Shown here: positions 22,029 through 30,590 of the stretch, piece after piece | Layout of the letters: each line of letters opens with the position of its first letter | How positions within the stretch are numbered: the first letter of the stretch is position 1 | Virus record (IMG/VR): IMGVR_UViG_3300035670_000738 | Location: 1 to 35,397 of that record | Direction: 5' to 3' (one strand) | Length of the DNA stretch: 35,397 bases | From: a virus | Translations under genes and position numbers: made by a program | Notes under the pieces: generated by a model | What the model was told of the DNA's origin: nothing | The model's database searches: none | The model's input: only the letters and a program-made list of their open reading frames with translations

Positions 22029-23908
22029 TGATTCATCTCGATTTTGAAACCCGGTCAACCTTGGATCTCAAGTTGGTTGGGGTCTATGAGTATGCGGCCC
22101 ACCCATCCACAGACATCATTTGCATGGCCTGGGCCATCGATGATGGGCCTGTTTCTATCTGGGCCCCAGGCCTACCGGCCCCAAACTGGCCAAAAGGTCA
22201 TTTAGTCTCGGCCTGGAATGCCGCATTTGAGCGGAATATCTGGAGCCACATTTGCCAAATCCGATATGGGTTCGAGCCAATCGAGTTTGAGCGGTGGCGC
22301 TGCACCATGGCCAAAGCGGCAGCCATGGGCCTCCCCCAATCCCTTGATATGTTCGCCAGGGTCACAGGCCTCGAGGCCCAAAAGGATGAGAGCGGCAAAA
22401 GGGTCATGCTCAAACTGGCCAAGCCCAAAAAGGCCAAAGAGGGCCCGGCCCTGTTTGATGATGAGGCCCAGTGGCATGAATGCCCGAAAGACCTGGCAAC
22501 GGTCTATGAGTATTGCCGGCAGGATGTTGAGGTTGAGCGCCAGGCCGATAGGTGGATGAGGGATTTGAGCCCTCGAGAATTGCGGGTTTGGCAACTGGAC
22601 CAAACCATCAATGATCGAGGCCTCGAGGTTGACCGGGTGCTCTGTGCCAATGCGGTGCGAATCGTCAATGAGGCCCAGGAGGAATTGGCCCTCGAGCTCC
22701 AGGCCATCACAGGTGGCGCGGTCCAGGCTCCAACCGAGGTTGCCAAACTCAAAGAGTGGCTCGAGCTCCAGGGCGTTCAAACGCCAACCCTGGGGGCCAA
22801 TGATGTTGTGGCCTTGCTCAAAGGCAATTTGCCCCCAGCGGCCAGGCGGGCCCTCGAGATTCGGCAGATTGCCGGCAAGAGCTCCACAGCCAAATTTGAG
22901 GCCATGCTGGTGCGGTCTCAGGCCGGCCGGATGCGCGGCAACCTACGCTATCACGGCGCCGGCCCAGGCCGGTGGAGCGGCATGGGGGCGCAAATCCAAA
23001 ATTTCCCTCGGGGCTCGGTGAAGAAAAACAGAATCGGCCTCCTGGCCGAGCTATTCCGGGAAGGTGACCGGGAGGCCCTCGAGCTCTTTTTCGGTGACCC
23101 AATCGAGGCGGCCAAATCCGTTTTGCGTTCGGCCATTGTGGCTCCTGCCGGCCGGGTGCTCCTGGTTTGGGACTATGCCCAAATTGAGGCGCGGATTTTG
23201 GCCTGGTTGGCCGGGGAAACTCAATTGGTGCGGGAATTTGCCCAGGGCTCAGACGTTTATCGATCATTCGGCTCCAGGCTATTCAGCAAGCCCCTCGAGC
23301 GCATTGACGATGCCGAGCGGTTCATTGCCAAAACCTGTGTGCTCGGCCTGGGCTATGGGATGGGGGCGGCCAAGCTCAAGGCCACATTGGCCGGCTACGG
23401 CACCAGCATTGATGACCGTTTCGCCAAACGGTGTGTGGACACCTATCGGGCAACCTATCAGCGCATTGTCAAACTCTGGGGCTCAGTGGAGCGTCAGGCC
23501 ATTTCGGCAAATGGCATGTTTCGCAAATGGGATAAGTTCCTCGCGCTGATTCTGCCGAGCGGCCGGGAGATTCTCTATTTCGACCCGCAAGTTAAGGGCG
23601 AGGGCGAGCGCCTCAAACTGACTTACAAGACCACAACCGGCAAGAGCGTTTTTCGTGATGAGACCTATGGGGGCAAGCTGGTGGAGAACATTGTCCAGGG
23701 CCTTGCCCGGGATGTGCTGGTTGACGGGATGTTTGCCCTGACTGGTGCGGGGTTTGAGATTGTGGCGACGGTCCATGATGAGGTTATTGCCGAGAGCGAA
23801 ACTGACCGGCTCGAGGAAGGAATCAAATTGCTGACCGAACCCCAGGCCTGGGCGGCTGGGTTGCCATTGGCCGTTGAGGGTTTTGTTGCCGAGAGGTATC
23901 GCAAATGA
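22028..23908 (+). CDS. Family A DNA polymerase (Pol I-like) with 3'-5' exonuclease
   Basis: Start ATG 22028; the product is 626 aa. The exonuclease motifs are DFET (Asp5, Glu7), NAAFE (64-68) and YCRQD (162-166). Polymerase motif A is WDYAQIEARI (Asp382), motif B is the RFIAKTCVLGLGYGMG segment (431-446, Lys435, Tyr443), and motif C is VHDE (582-585). No 5'-3' exonuclease domain is present, as in T7-type replicative polymerases and many phage PolA proteins. It should replicate the phage genome with the primase-helicase at 26335 and the ssDNA-binding protein. The stop overlaps the following start (ATGA). Confidence 0.95.
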   Translation: MIHLDFETRSTLDLKLVGVYEYAAHPSTDIICMAWAIDDGPVSIWAPGLPAPNWPKGHLVSAWNAAFERNIWSHICQIRYGFEPIEFERWRCTMAKAAAMGLPQSLDMFARVTGLEAQKDESGKRVMLKLAKPKKAKEGPALFDDEAQWHECPKDLATVYEYCRQDVEVERQADRWMRDLSPRELRVWQLDQTINDRGLEVDRVLCANAVRIVNEAQEELALELQAITGGAVQAPTEVAKLKEWLELQGVQTPTLGANDVVALLKGNLPPAARRALEIRQIAGKSSTAKFEAMLVRSQAGRMRGNLRYHGAGPGRWSGMGAQIQNFPRGSVKKNRIGLLAELFREGDREALELFFGDPIEAAKSVLRSAIVAPAGRVLLVWDYAQIEARILAWLAGETQLVREFAQGSDVYRSFGSRLFSKPLERIDDAERFIAKTCVLGLGYGMGAAKLKATLAGYGTSIDDRFAKRCVDTYRATYQRIVKLWGSVERQAISANGMFRKWDKFLALILPSGREILYFDPQVKGEGERLKLTYKTTTGKSVFRDETYGGKLVENIVQGLARDVLVDGMFALTGAGFEIVATVHDEVIAESETDRLEEGIKLLTEPQAWAAGLPLAVEGFVAERYRK

Positions 23909-24222
23909 AACTGGCATTTCATCCCCATGCCCTCAAACGGATTGAGCAGCGTTTTGGGTTTGAGGACCAACCGATTCCCGCATTGCAAATGGCAGCGGTG
24001 GCCAAATCAACGCCAATTGGTAATAGGTTCAAGGTTCATTTCAAGGGAATCACGTTTGTTTGTGTTCGGGACAGTATTACGAGCGTTTTGGTAATCACGG
24101 TTTTCCCTGACCGGACAACGAAAAACGCACAGCGGCGCATAAAAAAGCAATCGAAAAAAGAGGCCAGGCGAAACCTCAAAAGGACTACAAAGAATCGGAA
24201 ACATGGAGGGCAATATAAATGA
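23905..24222 (+). CDS. Small basic protein, DUF4258-like N-terminus
   Basis: This 105-aa protein begins FHPHALKRIEQRFGF and then runs through NRFKVHFKGITFVCVRDSI and VLVITVFPDR, a pattern close to DUF4258/BrnT-like small proteins (RelE-like fold). The last 35 residues are almost all Lys, Arg, Asn and Gln (KKQSKKEARRNLKR), suggesting nucleic-acid binding. Its low GC and lack of GGCC differ from its neighbours. The start overlaps the polymerase stop, and its own stop overlaps the next start. Whether it is an mRNA-targeting protein or a replication accessory is unknown. Confidence 0.6.
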   Translation: MKLAFHPHALKRIEQRFGFEDQPIPALQMAAVAKSTPIGNRFKVHFKGITFVCVRDSITSVLVITVFPDRTTKNAQRRIKKQSKKEARRNLKRTTKNRKHGGQYK

Positions 24223-24515
24223 GCGAATTGGAAAAGGATATTGAGGAATTTGCTGTTGACTATGCCAAGCTGAGAAACCTCAGGATTGAGAAGTTGGCCG
24301 GCCCGGTGGGCTGGCCTGACCGAACAATTTTCGGTTTGCCGATGCGGGGCAAAATGGCCTATGTCGAGTTCAAAACCAAAAACGGCAAGGTGGCCAGGGC
24401 TCAACAATTCTGGCTCAACTACCTGGCCGGCTGTGGCCATGCAACGGCCATCATTCGCAGTAAGGAACAGGCCAAGCAATTCATTGACCATTTGATTCAG
24501 GAGGATGAGGAATGA
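24219..24515 (+). CDS. VRR-NUC domain nuclease
   Basis: This 98-aa protein is a minimal VRR-NUC (PD-(D/E)XK) nuclease. It has GWPDRTIF (catalytic Asp), then AYVEFKTKNGKVARAQQFWL (the ExK pair Glu and Lys, and the Q downstream) and ATAIIRSKEQA. Phage members are thought to resolve Holliday junctions or branched replication intermediates. It is of usual size and in a tightly coupled operon of replication genes with 4-base overlaps on both sides. Confidence 0.85.
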   Translation: MSELEKDIEEFAVDYAKLRNLRIEKLAGPVGWPDRTIFGLPMRGKMAYVEFKTKNGKVARAQQFWLNYLAGCGHATAIIRSKEQAKQFIDHLIQEDEE

Positions 24516-24700
24516 GCGAGCGACAAAGGGAGTTTTGCCGAATCACGGCCGGCCGAGCGCGGGACCGATTTGAGCGGGCAGTCAATCACATGGAGCGGGG
24601 TGAGATCGAGACAGCGGCCGATATGCTCGAGCGGGTCATTGCCGAATGCAAGGCGCTACGCAAGAGCCTCAAGGCCATGGGGGCCGAAAGTGAAGTTTAA
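24512..24700 (+). CDS. Small helical protein before the helicase
   Basis: This 62-aa protein is almost entirely helical: CRITAGRARDRFERAVNHME then TAADMLERVIAECKALRKSL. It overlaps the nuclease stop at its start and the helicase start at its end (11 bases), so it is part of the same operon. The helical repeat suggests a coiled-coil or helical-hairpin adaptor. No family is recognised. Confidence 0.55.
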   Translation: MSERQREFCRITAGRARDRFERAVNHMERGEIETAADMLERVIAECKALRKSLKAMGAESEV

Positions 24701-26087
24701 CCCCCACCCCTATCAGGCCCGGGGAAGCAAATTCCTGGTGACCAATCCGAGGGCCGGCCTGTTTTTTGACCCGGGCCTGGGCAAAACGGCAACAACCCTC
24801 ACAGCCATCAACGCATTGAAACGGCTGGGGATGGTGCGAAAGGTTTTGATTGTGGCCCCTCTGCGGGTCATATACTCGGTGTGGCCCAAGCAAATCGAGG
24901 CCTGGGACCAATTCAGCAATCTGAAAATCAGCATTATCCACGGCAGCCCGGCCGAGCGCCTCAAGGCCCTCCAGGCCGATGCGGACATTTACACCATCAA
25001 CCCCGAGGGCATGGCCTGGCTCGAGAGCCTGGCGGCCAGAGACCCCGAGGCGCTCCCCTCCTGGGAAATGCTGGTGGTTGATGAGAGTACCAAATTCAAA
25101 TCCCATGGGGCCAAATGTTGGAAAGCGCTGAGGGAGTTGCTTCCCAGGTTTGAGCGCCGGGTCATTTTGACTGGGACCCCATCACCCAACAGCCTCGAGG
25201 ACCTGTGGACCCAGGTTTTCATCCTGGATGAGGGCGAGCGGCTGGGCAAGAGAATCACCCATTTTCGGACCCGGTGGTTCTATCGTGGCGGGTTTCAGGG
25301 CCGAGAATGGATTGCCCACCAACACAGCAAAGAGCAAATCGAGGCCCGCATTGCCGATTTGGTTTTGCGGCTGGATGCCCAGGATTATCTAGAGCTCCCC
25401 GAGCTCATAACCAATGATGTGATGGTTGACCTGCCGGCCGATGTGCGCAAGGCCTACAAGCAACTGGAGCGGGATTTGTTTTTCAGCCTGGACCAAGGGG
25501 AATTAGTCGAAACCGAGGCGGTTGAGGTCCAGGCATTCAGCGCGGGGGCTAAGTATCTACTATGTCGCCAGGTGGCCAATGGCGGGGTCTATGTCGAAAA
25601 GGGAATCAGCGCAAAGGCCCACAGGGCCAAAATCGAGGCCTTGGAATCGATTGTTGAGGAATTGGCCGGCAAACCCTGTTTGGTTGCGTACCAATTCAAA
25701 CATGACCTGGAGCGGCTCCAGGAATGGCGGCCGGCCCCTTTCATCGGTGGAAGCGTATCGGCTCGAGAGACTGACCGATTGGTTGACCAGTGGAACGGTG
25801 GGGAGCTCCCCCTGTTATATGTTCAGCCTCGGGCCATGAGCCATGGCCTCAATATGCAAGGCGCGGGCAATGATATTGTTTGGTTTGGCCTGACCGATGA
25901 TCTCGAGGTCTATCAGCAGACCAACGCCAGAATCTACCGCCAGGGGGTGAAAAACAATGTGCGGGTCCATCGGATTTTGGCCAGGTCAACCGTTGATGTG
26001 GCCATGAGGCTGAGGATTGATAACAAAGCCCTGGCGCAGAAATCCATCCTGGATGCCCTGCGCGAATACGCAAAGGGAGTGCAATGA
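24690..26087 (+). CDS. SNF2-like superfamily 2 helicase
   Basis: Start GTG 24690 (protein MKFNPHPYQARGSKFLV), 465 aa; the longer frame has no support. Motif I is PGLGKTAT (28-35), motif II is DEST (131-134), motif III is LTGTPSPN (160-167), and the C-terminal helicase half has LNMQGAGNDIVW and motif VI QTNARIYRQG. 'QARG' near the N-terminus is the Q-motif-like start of SNF2/phage helicases. It uses ATP to translocate on dsDNA and is usual in phage replication clusters beside PolA and VRR-NUC. Confidence 0.9.
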   Translation: MKFNPHPYQARGSKFLVTNPRAGLFFDPGLGKTATTLTAINALKRLGMVRKVLIVAPLRVIYSVWPKQIEAWDQFSNLKISIIHGSPAERLKALQADADIYTINPEGMAWLESLAARDPEALPSWEMLVVDESTKFKSHGAKCWKALRELLPRFERRVILTGTPSPNSLEDLWTQVFILDEGERLGKRITHFRTRWFYRGGFQGREWIAHQHSKEQIEARIADLVLRLDAQDYLELPELITNDVMVDLPADVRKAYKQLERDLFFSLDQGELVETEAVEVQAFSAGAKYLLCRQVANGGVYVEKGISAKAHRAKIEALESIVEELAGKPCLVAYQFKHDLERLQEWRPAPFIGGSVSARETDRLVDQWNGGELPLLYVQPRAMSHGLNMQGAGNDIVWFGLTDDLEVYQQTNARIYRQGVKNNVRVHRILARSTVDVAMRLRIDNKALAQKSILDALREYAKGVQ

Positions 26088-26338
26088 GTGATGACTATAT
26101 TCTGGCGATGGCTGACCAGGAAAAAGCCCAGGCCTCAGGGATTTTTGACTCAATGATTGAGTGTTGGGGTGATGAGTTCCCAATTTCCGAATTGATGGAA
26201 TCGAGCAATTTTGCCCATGAGCAATTGAAACTCCACAAAGACCCGAGGCGAATGCTGTTTTATACGGCAACTATCGCGGGGGCAGCCCATTTGATTCAAA
26301 GAGCATTGGAAGCAAAGCAAAAGGGGAAAAAAGGATGA
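26084..26338 (+). CDS. Small acidic protein between the helicases
   Basis: This 84-aa protein starts MSDDYILAMADQEKAQASG, then an acidic helix (DSMIECWGDEFPISELME), and a second helix (RMLFYTATIAGAAHLIQRAL) ending in Lys-rich EAKQKGKKG. The start overlaps the helicase stop and the stop overlaps the primase start, both by four bases. No family recognised. A bridging factor of the replisome or an anti-host inhibitor would both fit. Confidence 0.55.
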   Translation: MSDDYILAMADQEKAQASGIFDSMIECWGDEFPISELMESSNFAHEQLKLHKDPRRMLFYTATIAGAAHLIQRALEAKQKGKKG

Positions 26339-28755
26339 TTGACGTATATCTGGAGCAATACGGCGCTCGGCTGTTTCCATTGAGGCCGAGGACCCAGATC
26401 GGGGACAGCAATTGCAAAAAGCCCCTGATTGAGGATTGGCCCAACGCAAATTTCACCAGGGAGGAATTGCTGGGCTACTGGGAGAGCGGCCATCCAATTG
26501 CCTGGGCGCTGGGCCCTGGTGACCTGGTGGTTGATGTTGATGCGGCAACCCCAGACCGGCCCGATAAAAAGGGCCTCGAGAGCCTGGCCAAGCTCGAGCG
26601 GATTTTGTCGGCGGCCCTGGATGGTGCAACGGTTGAGGTTCAGGCCCCAAGTAAGGGCCGGCATTTCTATTTCACCAAACCGGCCGAGTTGGCCATCAGA
26701 AAGAAACTCAAAGAGCTCCCAGACATCGAATTTTTGACCCATGGCCAGTATGTGGTCATTGCCGGCAGCCCGCATTGGCAAGGCGGCAATTATCATTTTT
26801 CCTCAATGACCGAATTTCTCTCGGATTACCAGCGGCAATCGGCGCCGGCCGGCCTCATGGGAATGCTCAAACGGGATGTGGCCGAGCCTGAGGACGGGGA
26901 GGAACCAACAACCGTTTCAGCGGCCCTCCTGGCCAAAATGCTGGATGAGCTCGAGGTCACAAACTACCGAGACCAACACGATTGGTTTCGGCTCATGGCG
27001 GCCAGCCACAGCGCAGCAGGCGGCAGCCTCGAGGGGATGGAGGTTTTCATTGCCTGGAGCACAAGAGACCCCCAATACAGTGAGGCGGGAGGGGAAATTT
27101 CTCATAGGTGGCAGAGTCTCAAAGAGCGGCCAGGCGGCATTTCGATTGCGACCCTGTTTGAGGAATTGAAAAAACTCGGCCGGGGTGATGTGGTTCGGAT
27201 GGTCAAAAGCCATTTGGATTTTGACCGGGTGGAGCCTGAGGCAACCATCCCCGACATTGAATACAGCCTGGATGAGATGAAGGTCAACCAGCAAGTGGTT
27301 GCGGCCCTGACCGGCGCGAAAAACCTATTCCAAAGGGCCGGGGCCCTGGTGCAAATCACGGACAGCGGCATTGCGCCAGTTTCGAGCCTGACCCTCTGTG
27401 AGATTGCCTCAAGCGTTTGCCGGTTGGTACGGTTCAAAGAGACTGACTCAGGCGGGGAGTGGGTCCCAACGCGAATCCCCGAGCGGGTTGGCCGCCAGGT
27501 GATTGCCCGAGGCTCCTGGTTTGGCGTTCCAACCCTGCGGTCTATCGTCAACACCCCTGTTTTCACGGCTCATGGGGTTTTGCAATGCCCGGGGTTTGAC
27601 ATTAAAAGCGGGGTTTTTTACCGAAAGACGGTTGAGGTTGAGCCCATCCCCGAGCGGCCAAGCTGGGGCGAGGCGCGGGCTGCGGCTGACCGGCTCTTGG
27701 ACATCGTGGTTGATTTCCCCTTTGCCGGCCCTGCCCATCGGGCCAATTGGCTGGCCGGTCTCCTGAGCGTTTTTGCTCGGCCGGCCATTGAGGGCCCGGT
27801 CCCGATTTTCTTGATTGATGGCAACCAGGCAGCAGTTGGCAAAAGCCTCCTGGTTGATGCTTGCAATTTGATTGCCTATGGTGCCCCAGCGCCTCGGGCC
27901 AAGCTCTCGAGCGATGATGAGGAAGTTGCCAAAACTCTGCTCTCGGTGGCAATGCAAAACTATGGGGTCTATGTTTTTGACAATCTCGAGAATGGCGCTG
28001 ATTTTGGTTCCCCGAGCCTGGATGCGGTGCTGACATCCAGGAGCGTTCGGGGGCGAATCCTCGGCCAAAACCGCATTGCCGATGCGGAAATCGACACCAT
28101 ATTTTGGGCAACCGGCAACCGGGTGAGCATTAACAAAGATTCGGACAGTTTCAGGCGCATTGCGTTTATCAGCCTGGTTTGCCTGGATGGTGACCCAAAA
28201 AGCAGGTCAGGGTTTCGCCATGGCGGCAATGAGGCTGAGTTTACACATTGGGTTTTGGCCAATCGGTCCCAGTTCATTAGGGATGCGCTGGTTATTCTCC
28301 AGGCGGCCAGCCAGGCAGAGGACCGGCCATTGGTCAAACCCTGGGGCTCCTATTCGGCATTCTCAGACATTGTGCGGCGCGCGATTGTTTGGCTGGGGGA
28401 ACCTGACCCGATGGAATCAAGGGCCGATGTGGAAATGTTCAATGAGGACCAAGAGGAATTGGCCACAGTGGTTTTGGCGGTCCAAAAGTTCATTGGTGTT
28501 GACCAATACAAAACGGCCGGCCAAATATATGCTGATTTGAAATTGGCGGCCGAATTGCCCAGCGAGGAATCAGAGAACATTTTGGCCAAATCGGCTCTCG
28601 AGATATTGGCCCCAAGCTATTACAAAGACCCGGCAAAGGCTGTGGCAAAGAAATTGCGGGCCAGGTTTCGAGACCGGCCTGTTGGCAATATGCGAATCAA
28701 AGCAAGCAAAGCGCCAGGGCAAAACCAACTCTCATACGGTGTTACCCATATATAG
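26335..28755 (+). CDS. Primase-polymerase / replicative helicase
   Basis: This 806-aa two-part enzyme primes and unwinds the phage DNA. Residues 1-170 form an archaeo-eukaryotic prim-pol domain: PLRPRT, the metal-binding VVDVDA (Asp67/Asp69), SKGRHFYF (His110) and DIEFLTHGQYVV (Asp130). A helical PriCT-like region follows (about 195-285: HDWFRLMAASHS and HRWQSLKERPGG). The C-terminal helicase has Walker A GNQAAVGKS (Lys503), then a VYVFDN segment near Walker B, and FWATGNRVSI (sensor-like). The arrangement matches prim-pol/helicase proteins of phages and plasmids. The stop codon lies inside the regulatory motif at 28750. Confidence 0.85.
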   Translation: MIDVYLEQYGARLFPLRPRTQIGDSNCKKPLIEDWPNANFTREELLGYWESGHPIAWALGPGDLVVDVDAATPDRPDKKGLESLAKLERILSAALDGATVEVQAPSKGRHFYFTKPAELAIRKKLKELPDIEFLTHGQYVVIAGSPHWQGGNYHFSSMTEFLSDYQRQSAPAGLMGMLKRDVAEPEDGEEPTTVSAALLAKMLDELEVTNYRDQHDWFRLMAASHSAAGGSLEGMEVFIAWSTRDPQYSEAGGEISHRWQSLKERPGGISIATLFEELKKLGRGDVVRMVKSHLDFDRVEPEATIPDIEYSLDEMKVNQQVVAALTGAKNLFQRAGALVQITDSGIAPVSSLTLCEIASSVCRLVRFKETDSGGEWVPTRIPERVGRQVIARGSWFGVPTLRSIVNTPVFTAHGVLQCPGFDIKSGVFYRKTVEVEPIPERPSWGEARAAADRLLDIVVDFPFAGPAHRANWLAGLLSVFARPAIEGPVPIFLIDGNQAAVGKSLLVDACNLIAYGAPAPRAKLSSDDEEVAKTLLSVAMQNYGVYVFDNLENGADFGSPSLDAVLTSRSVRGRILGQNRIADAEIDTIFWATGNRVSINKDSDSFRRIAFISLVCLDGDPKSRSGFRHGGNEAEFTHWVLANRSQFIRDALVILQAASQAEDRPLVKPWGSYSAFSDIVRRAIVWLGEPDPMESRADVEMFNEDQEELATVVLAVQKFIGVDQYKTAGQIYADLKLAAELPSEESENILAKSALEILAPSYYKDPAKAVAKKLRARFRDRPVGNMRIKASKAPGQNQLSYGVTHI

Positions 28756-28812
28756 TTGAGGTTTAATTTATAAGGTCAAACACAATTGCAAAGTGATCTG
28801 ATATTGCAATCA
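28750..28812 (+). promoter_or_regulatory. Probable regulatory region upstream of the protease gene
   Basis: The 107-bp gap is AT-rich. ATATAGTTGA (28750-28759) and TTGCAAAGTGATC (28786-28798) recur with the same 36-base offset seen at 2505/2541. A second TTGCAAT (28804) forms an inverted pair with ATTGCA at 28785. This suggests one regulator or sigma factor controls the capsid genes and the protease operon together. I see no strong -10. Confidence 0.4.
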
Positions 28813-28862
28813 TCACAGGTGATTTGGTTCGGTGATGGTTTTAATTTCGAGGGTCAATTTGC

Positions 28863-30590
28863 ATGTGTCGCCAAAATTCTTTTTTGAAACGGTGGCCATT
28901 TTTGGCGCTGTTTTGTTTCTCATTTGTTTCCGGCTGTTTCTCTCAATCGTATGCCCTCGGGAATGATGCCAAGGTCTTTGAGCAGATTGCTCATGCCTCT
29001 GTGAGGATTTACGCCAGGGATGGCGGCCTGGGCTCAGGCTCAATCTTTTATAAGAGCGACACCGAGCTATTGATTCTGACCAATGCCCATGTGGCTGGCG
29101 GCAAAGGCCAGCGGGTGAATGTCGAATTTTGGTATCAGGGCCGATTGAGCAAAAAGGTGCCCGGCCTGGTGACAACCTCGGTCCTCAACAACCGGTCAGA
29201 TCATGACTTTGCGGTTGTGACCATCAAGGCGGCTGATGTTGGCAATTACTTCCCATTGATTGAGCCCATCGGCCTGGCCGAGTTTGATTTTGTCCCAGAC
29301 TTCTCAAAGATTTTCTCGGCCGGTTGCCCTCAAGGGACCTGGCAAACCCACTGGATTGGCCATGGGACCGGGGTGTTGGGCGCCAACCAGGCGGTCAAGT
29401 TTGTGCCGATGCCGGCCAATGGGCGCTCGGGCTCGGCCATTTACCAATTGACCGATGAGGGCATTGTCCAGGTTGGCCTCATTACCTATCGGACCAAAAA
29501 CCCCGGGAAAGATGGCTCGAGTGAAACCGATGGTGAGGGCATTGCCCAGACCATTGCCCACATTCGGAAATTGACCCAACTCTCAATGGACACCAGCAGT
29601 TTTTCCGATGTGGTCGATGATGAGAGCTATGAGTTGGTCCCAGTTCAGGATTGCCCAGGCGGGGTTTGCCCTCCTGTTGAGCAATCAATTCTCCTGGTGG
29701 GCCAAGGCGCTGAGAAATTCAGCCTCAAGTATGTGGACCGAAGCGCCGAAGCGGCCAGCAAGCCCTCAACCGATGTGGTTGATGTGGCTGGCGATGGTGC
29801 GGGAAACGTAAAAGCCCAGGAGAGCCCCAAAAGCAATTTGGACATTTTCCCGAGCCTCCCCAAAAAGCTCGAAAATTGCCCTGATGGGACCTGCCCGGCG
29901 CCGGATGATGGCCTGGCGCTACCTCTGCCTGGTGAGCCTCAGCGCCAGGAGATTTTCCCAAACCTCCCCAAGCCCAAACGGCTGGTGCCCGAGCCTCAAG
30001 AGCTCAAGCCCGAGCGGGATAATCCGGCCCCAGCGCCAAAGATTTTGCCCGAGCGGGATATTGTGCCCCAGGTGCTCCCGAGGCTCGAGGAAAAGGCTGA
30101 AAACATCCTGGGCCGGCTGGGCGACATTCGCAAAAAGCAAGACGACACCAGCGGCCTTTTGAGCAACATTGGCGGCCGAATGGACCAGCGCCTCGATTTG
30201 CTCCAGCAGCGGCTCGAGCTCCAGCGGCAAGAGCTCGAGGAATCGATTGCCAACGGCGCTGACCGGCTCGGTGATGGCCTGTTGGCCAGGCTGTTGGACT
30301 TGCCCCTCATTCGTCAAATCCGGTGGATGGTGCGGGCCTTATTCTGGCCAATGGTGCTGTTTGCCATTTGGTGGGTCCCAGCGTTTCTTTTGAACCTGGG
30401 GCCTCTGTGGTTTCTGCCGGTGATTCGCTCAATCAAAACCTTTTTGAGCTCGGCCTGGGCGGGGCTCAAGGCCATTTTCGAGAAAAAGCCTCAGGCCCCA
30501 GCGGGCCCGGTTGTGGACCAATCCCAAATCGATTTCCTGGTTGCCCAGGCTCTCGAGCGCGCGGCCCAAGCGAAAAAGACCGATGCCTAA
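28863..30590 (+). CDS. Exported, membrane-anchored trypsin-like serine protease
   Basis: This 575-aa protein begins with a basic N-terminus and a hydrophobic signal (residues 12-24) ending VSGC, a lipobox-like site at Cys25. The protease domain (about 35-235) has the chymotrypsin-type triad: His76 in LTNAHV, Asp115 in HDFAVV, Ser189 in GRSGS. A Pro-rich stalk follows with two CPxGxCP motifs (Cys264/269 and Cys339/344), two 'IFPxLPK' repeats and a coiled coil (404-465). Transmembrane segments span 490-520. The soluble domain should lie outside the cytoplasmic membrane. No endolysin is visible in the window, so a lysis or envelope role is plausible. It is not a virion protein by position. Confidence 0.82.
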   Translation: MCRQNSFLKRWPFLALFCFSFVSGCFSQSYALGNDAKVFEQIAHASVRIYARDGGLGSGSIFYKSDTELLILTNAHVAGGKGQRVNVEFWYQGRLSKKVPGLVTTSVLNNRSDHDFAVVTIKAADVGNYFPLIEPIGLAEFDFVPDFSKIFSAGCPQGTWQTHWIGHGTGVLGANQAVKFVPMPANGRSGSAIYQLTDEGIVQVGLITYRTKNPGKDGSSETDGEGIAQTIAHIRKLTQLSMDTSSFSDVVDDESYELVPVQDCPGGVCPPVEQSILLVGQGAEKFSLKYVDRSAEAASKPSTDVVDVAGDGAGNVKAQESPKSNLDIFPSLPKKLENCPDGTCPAPDDGLALPLPGEPQRQEIFPNLPKPKRLVPEPQELKPERDNPAPAPKILPERDIVPQVLPRLEEKAENILGRLGDIRKKQDDTSGLLSNIGGRMDQRLDLLQQRLELQRQELEESIANGADRLGDGLLARLLDLPLIRQIRWMVRALFWPMVLFAIWWVPAFLLNLGPLWFLPVIRSIKTFLSSAWAGLKAIFEKKPQAPAGPVVDQSQIDFLVAQALERAAQAKKTDA

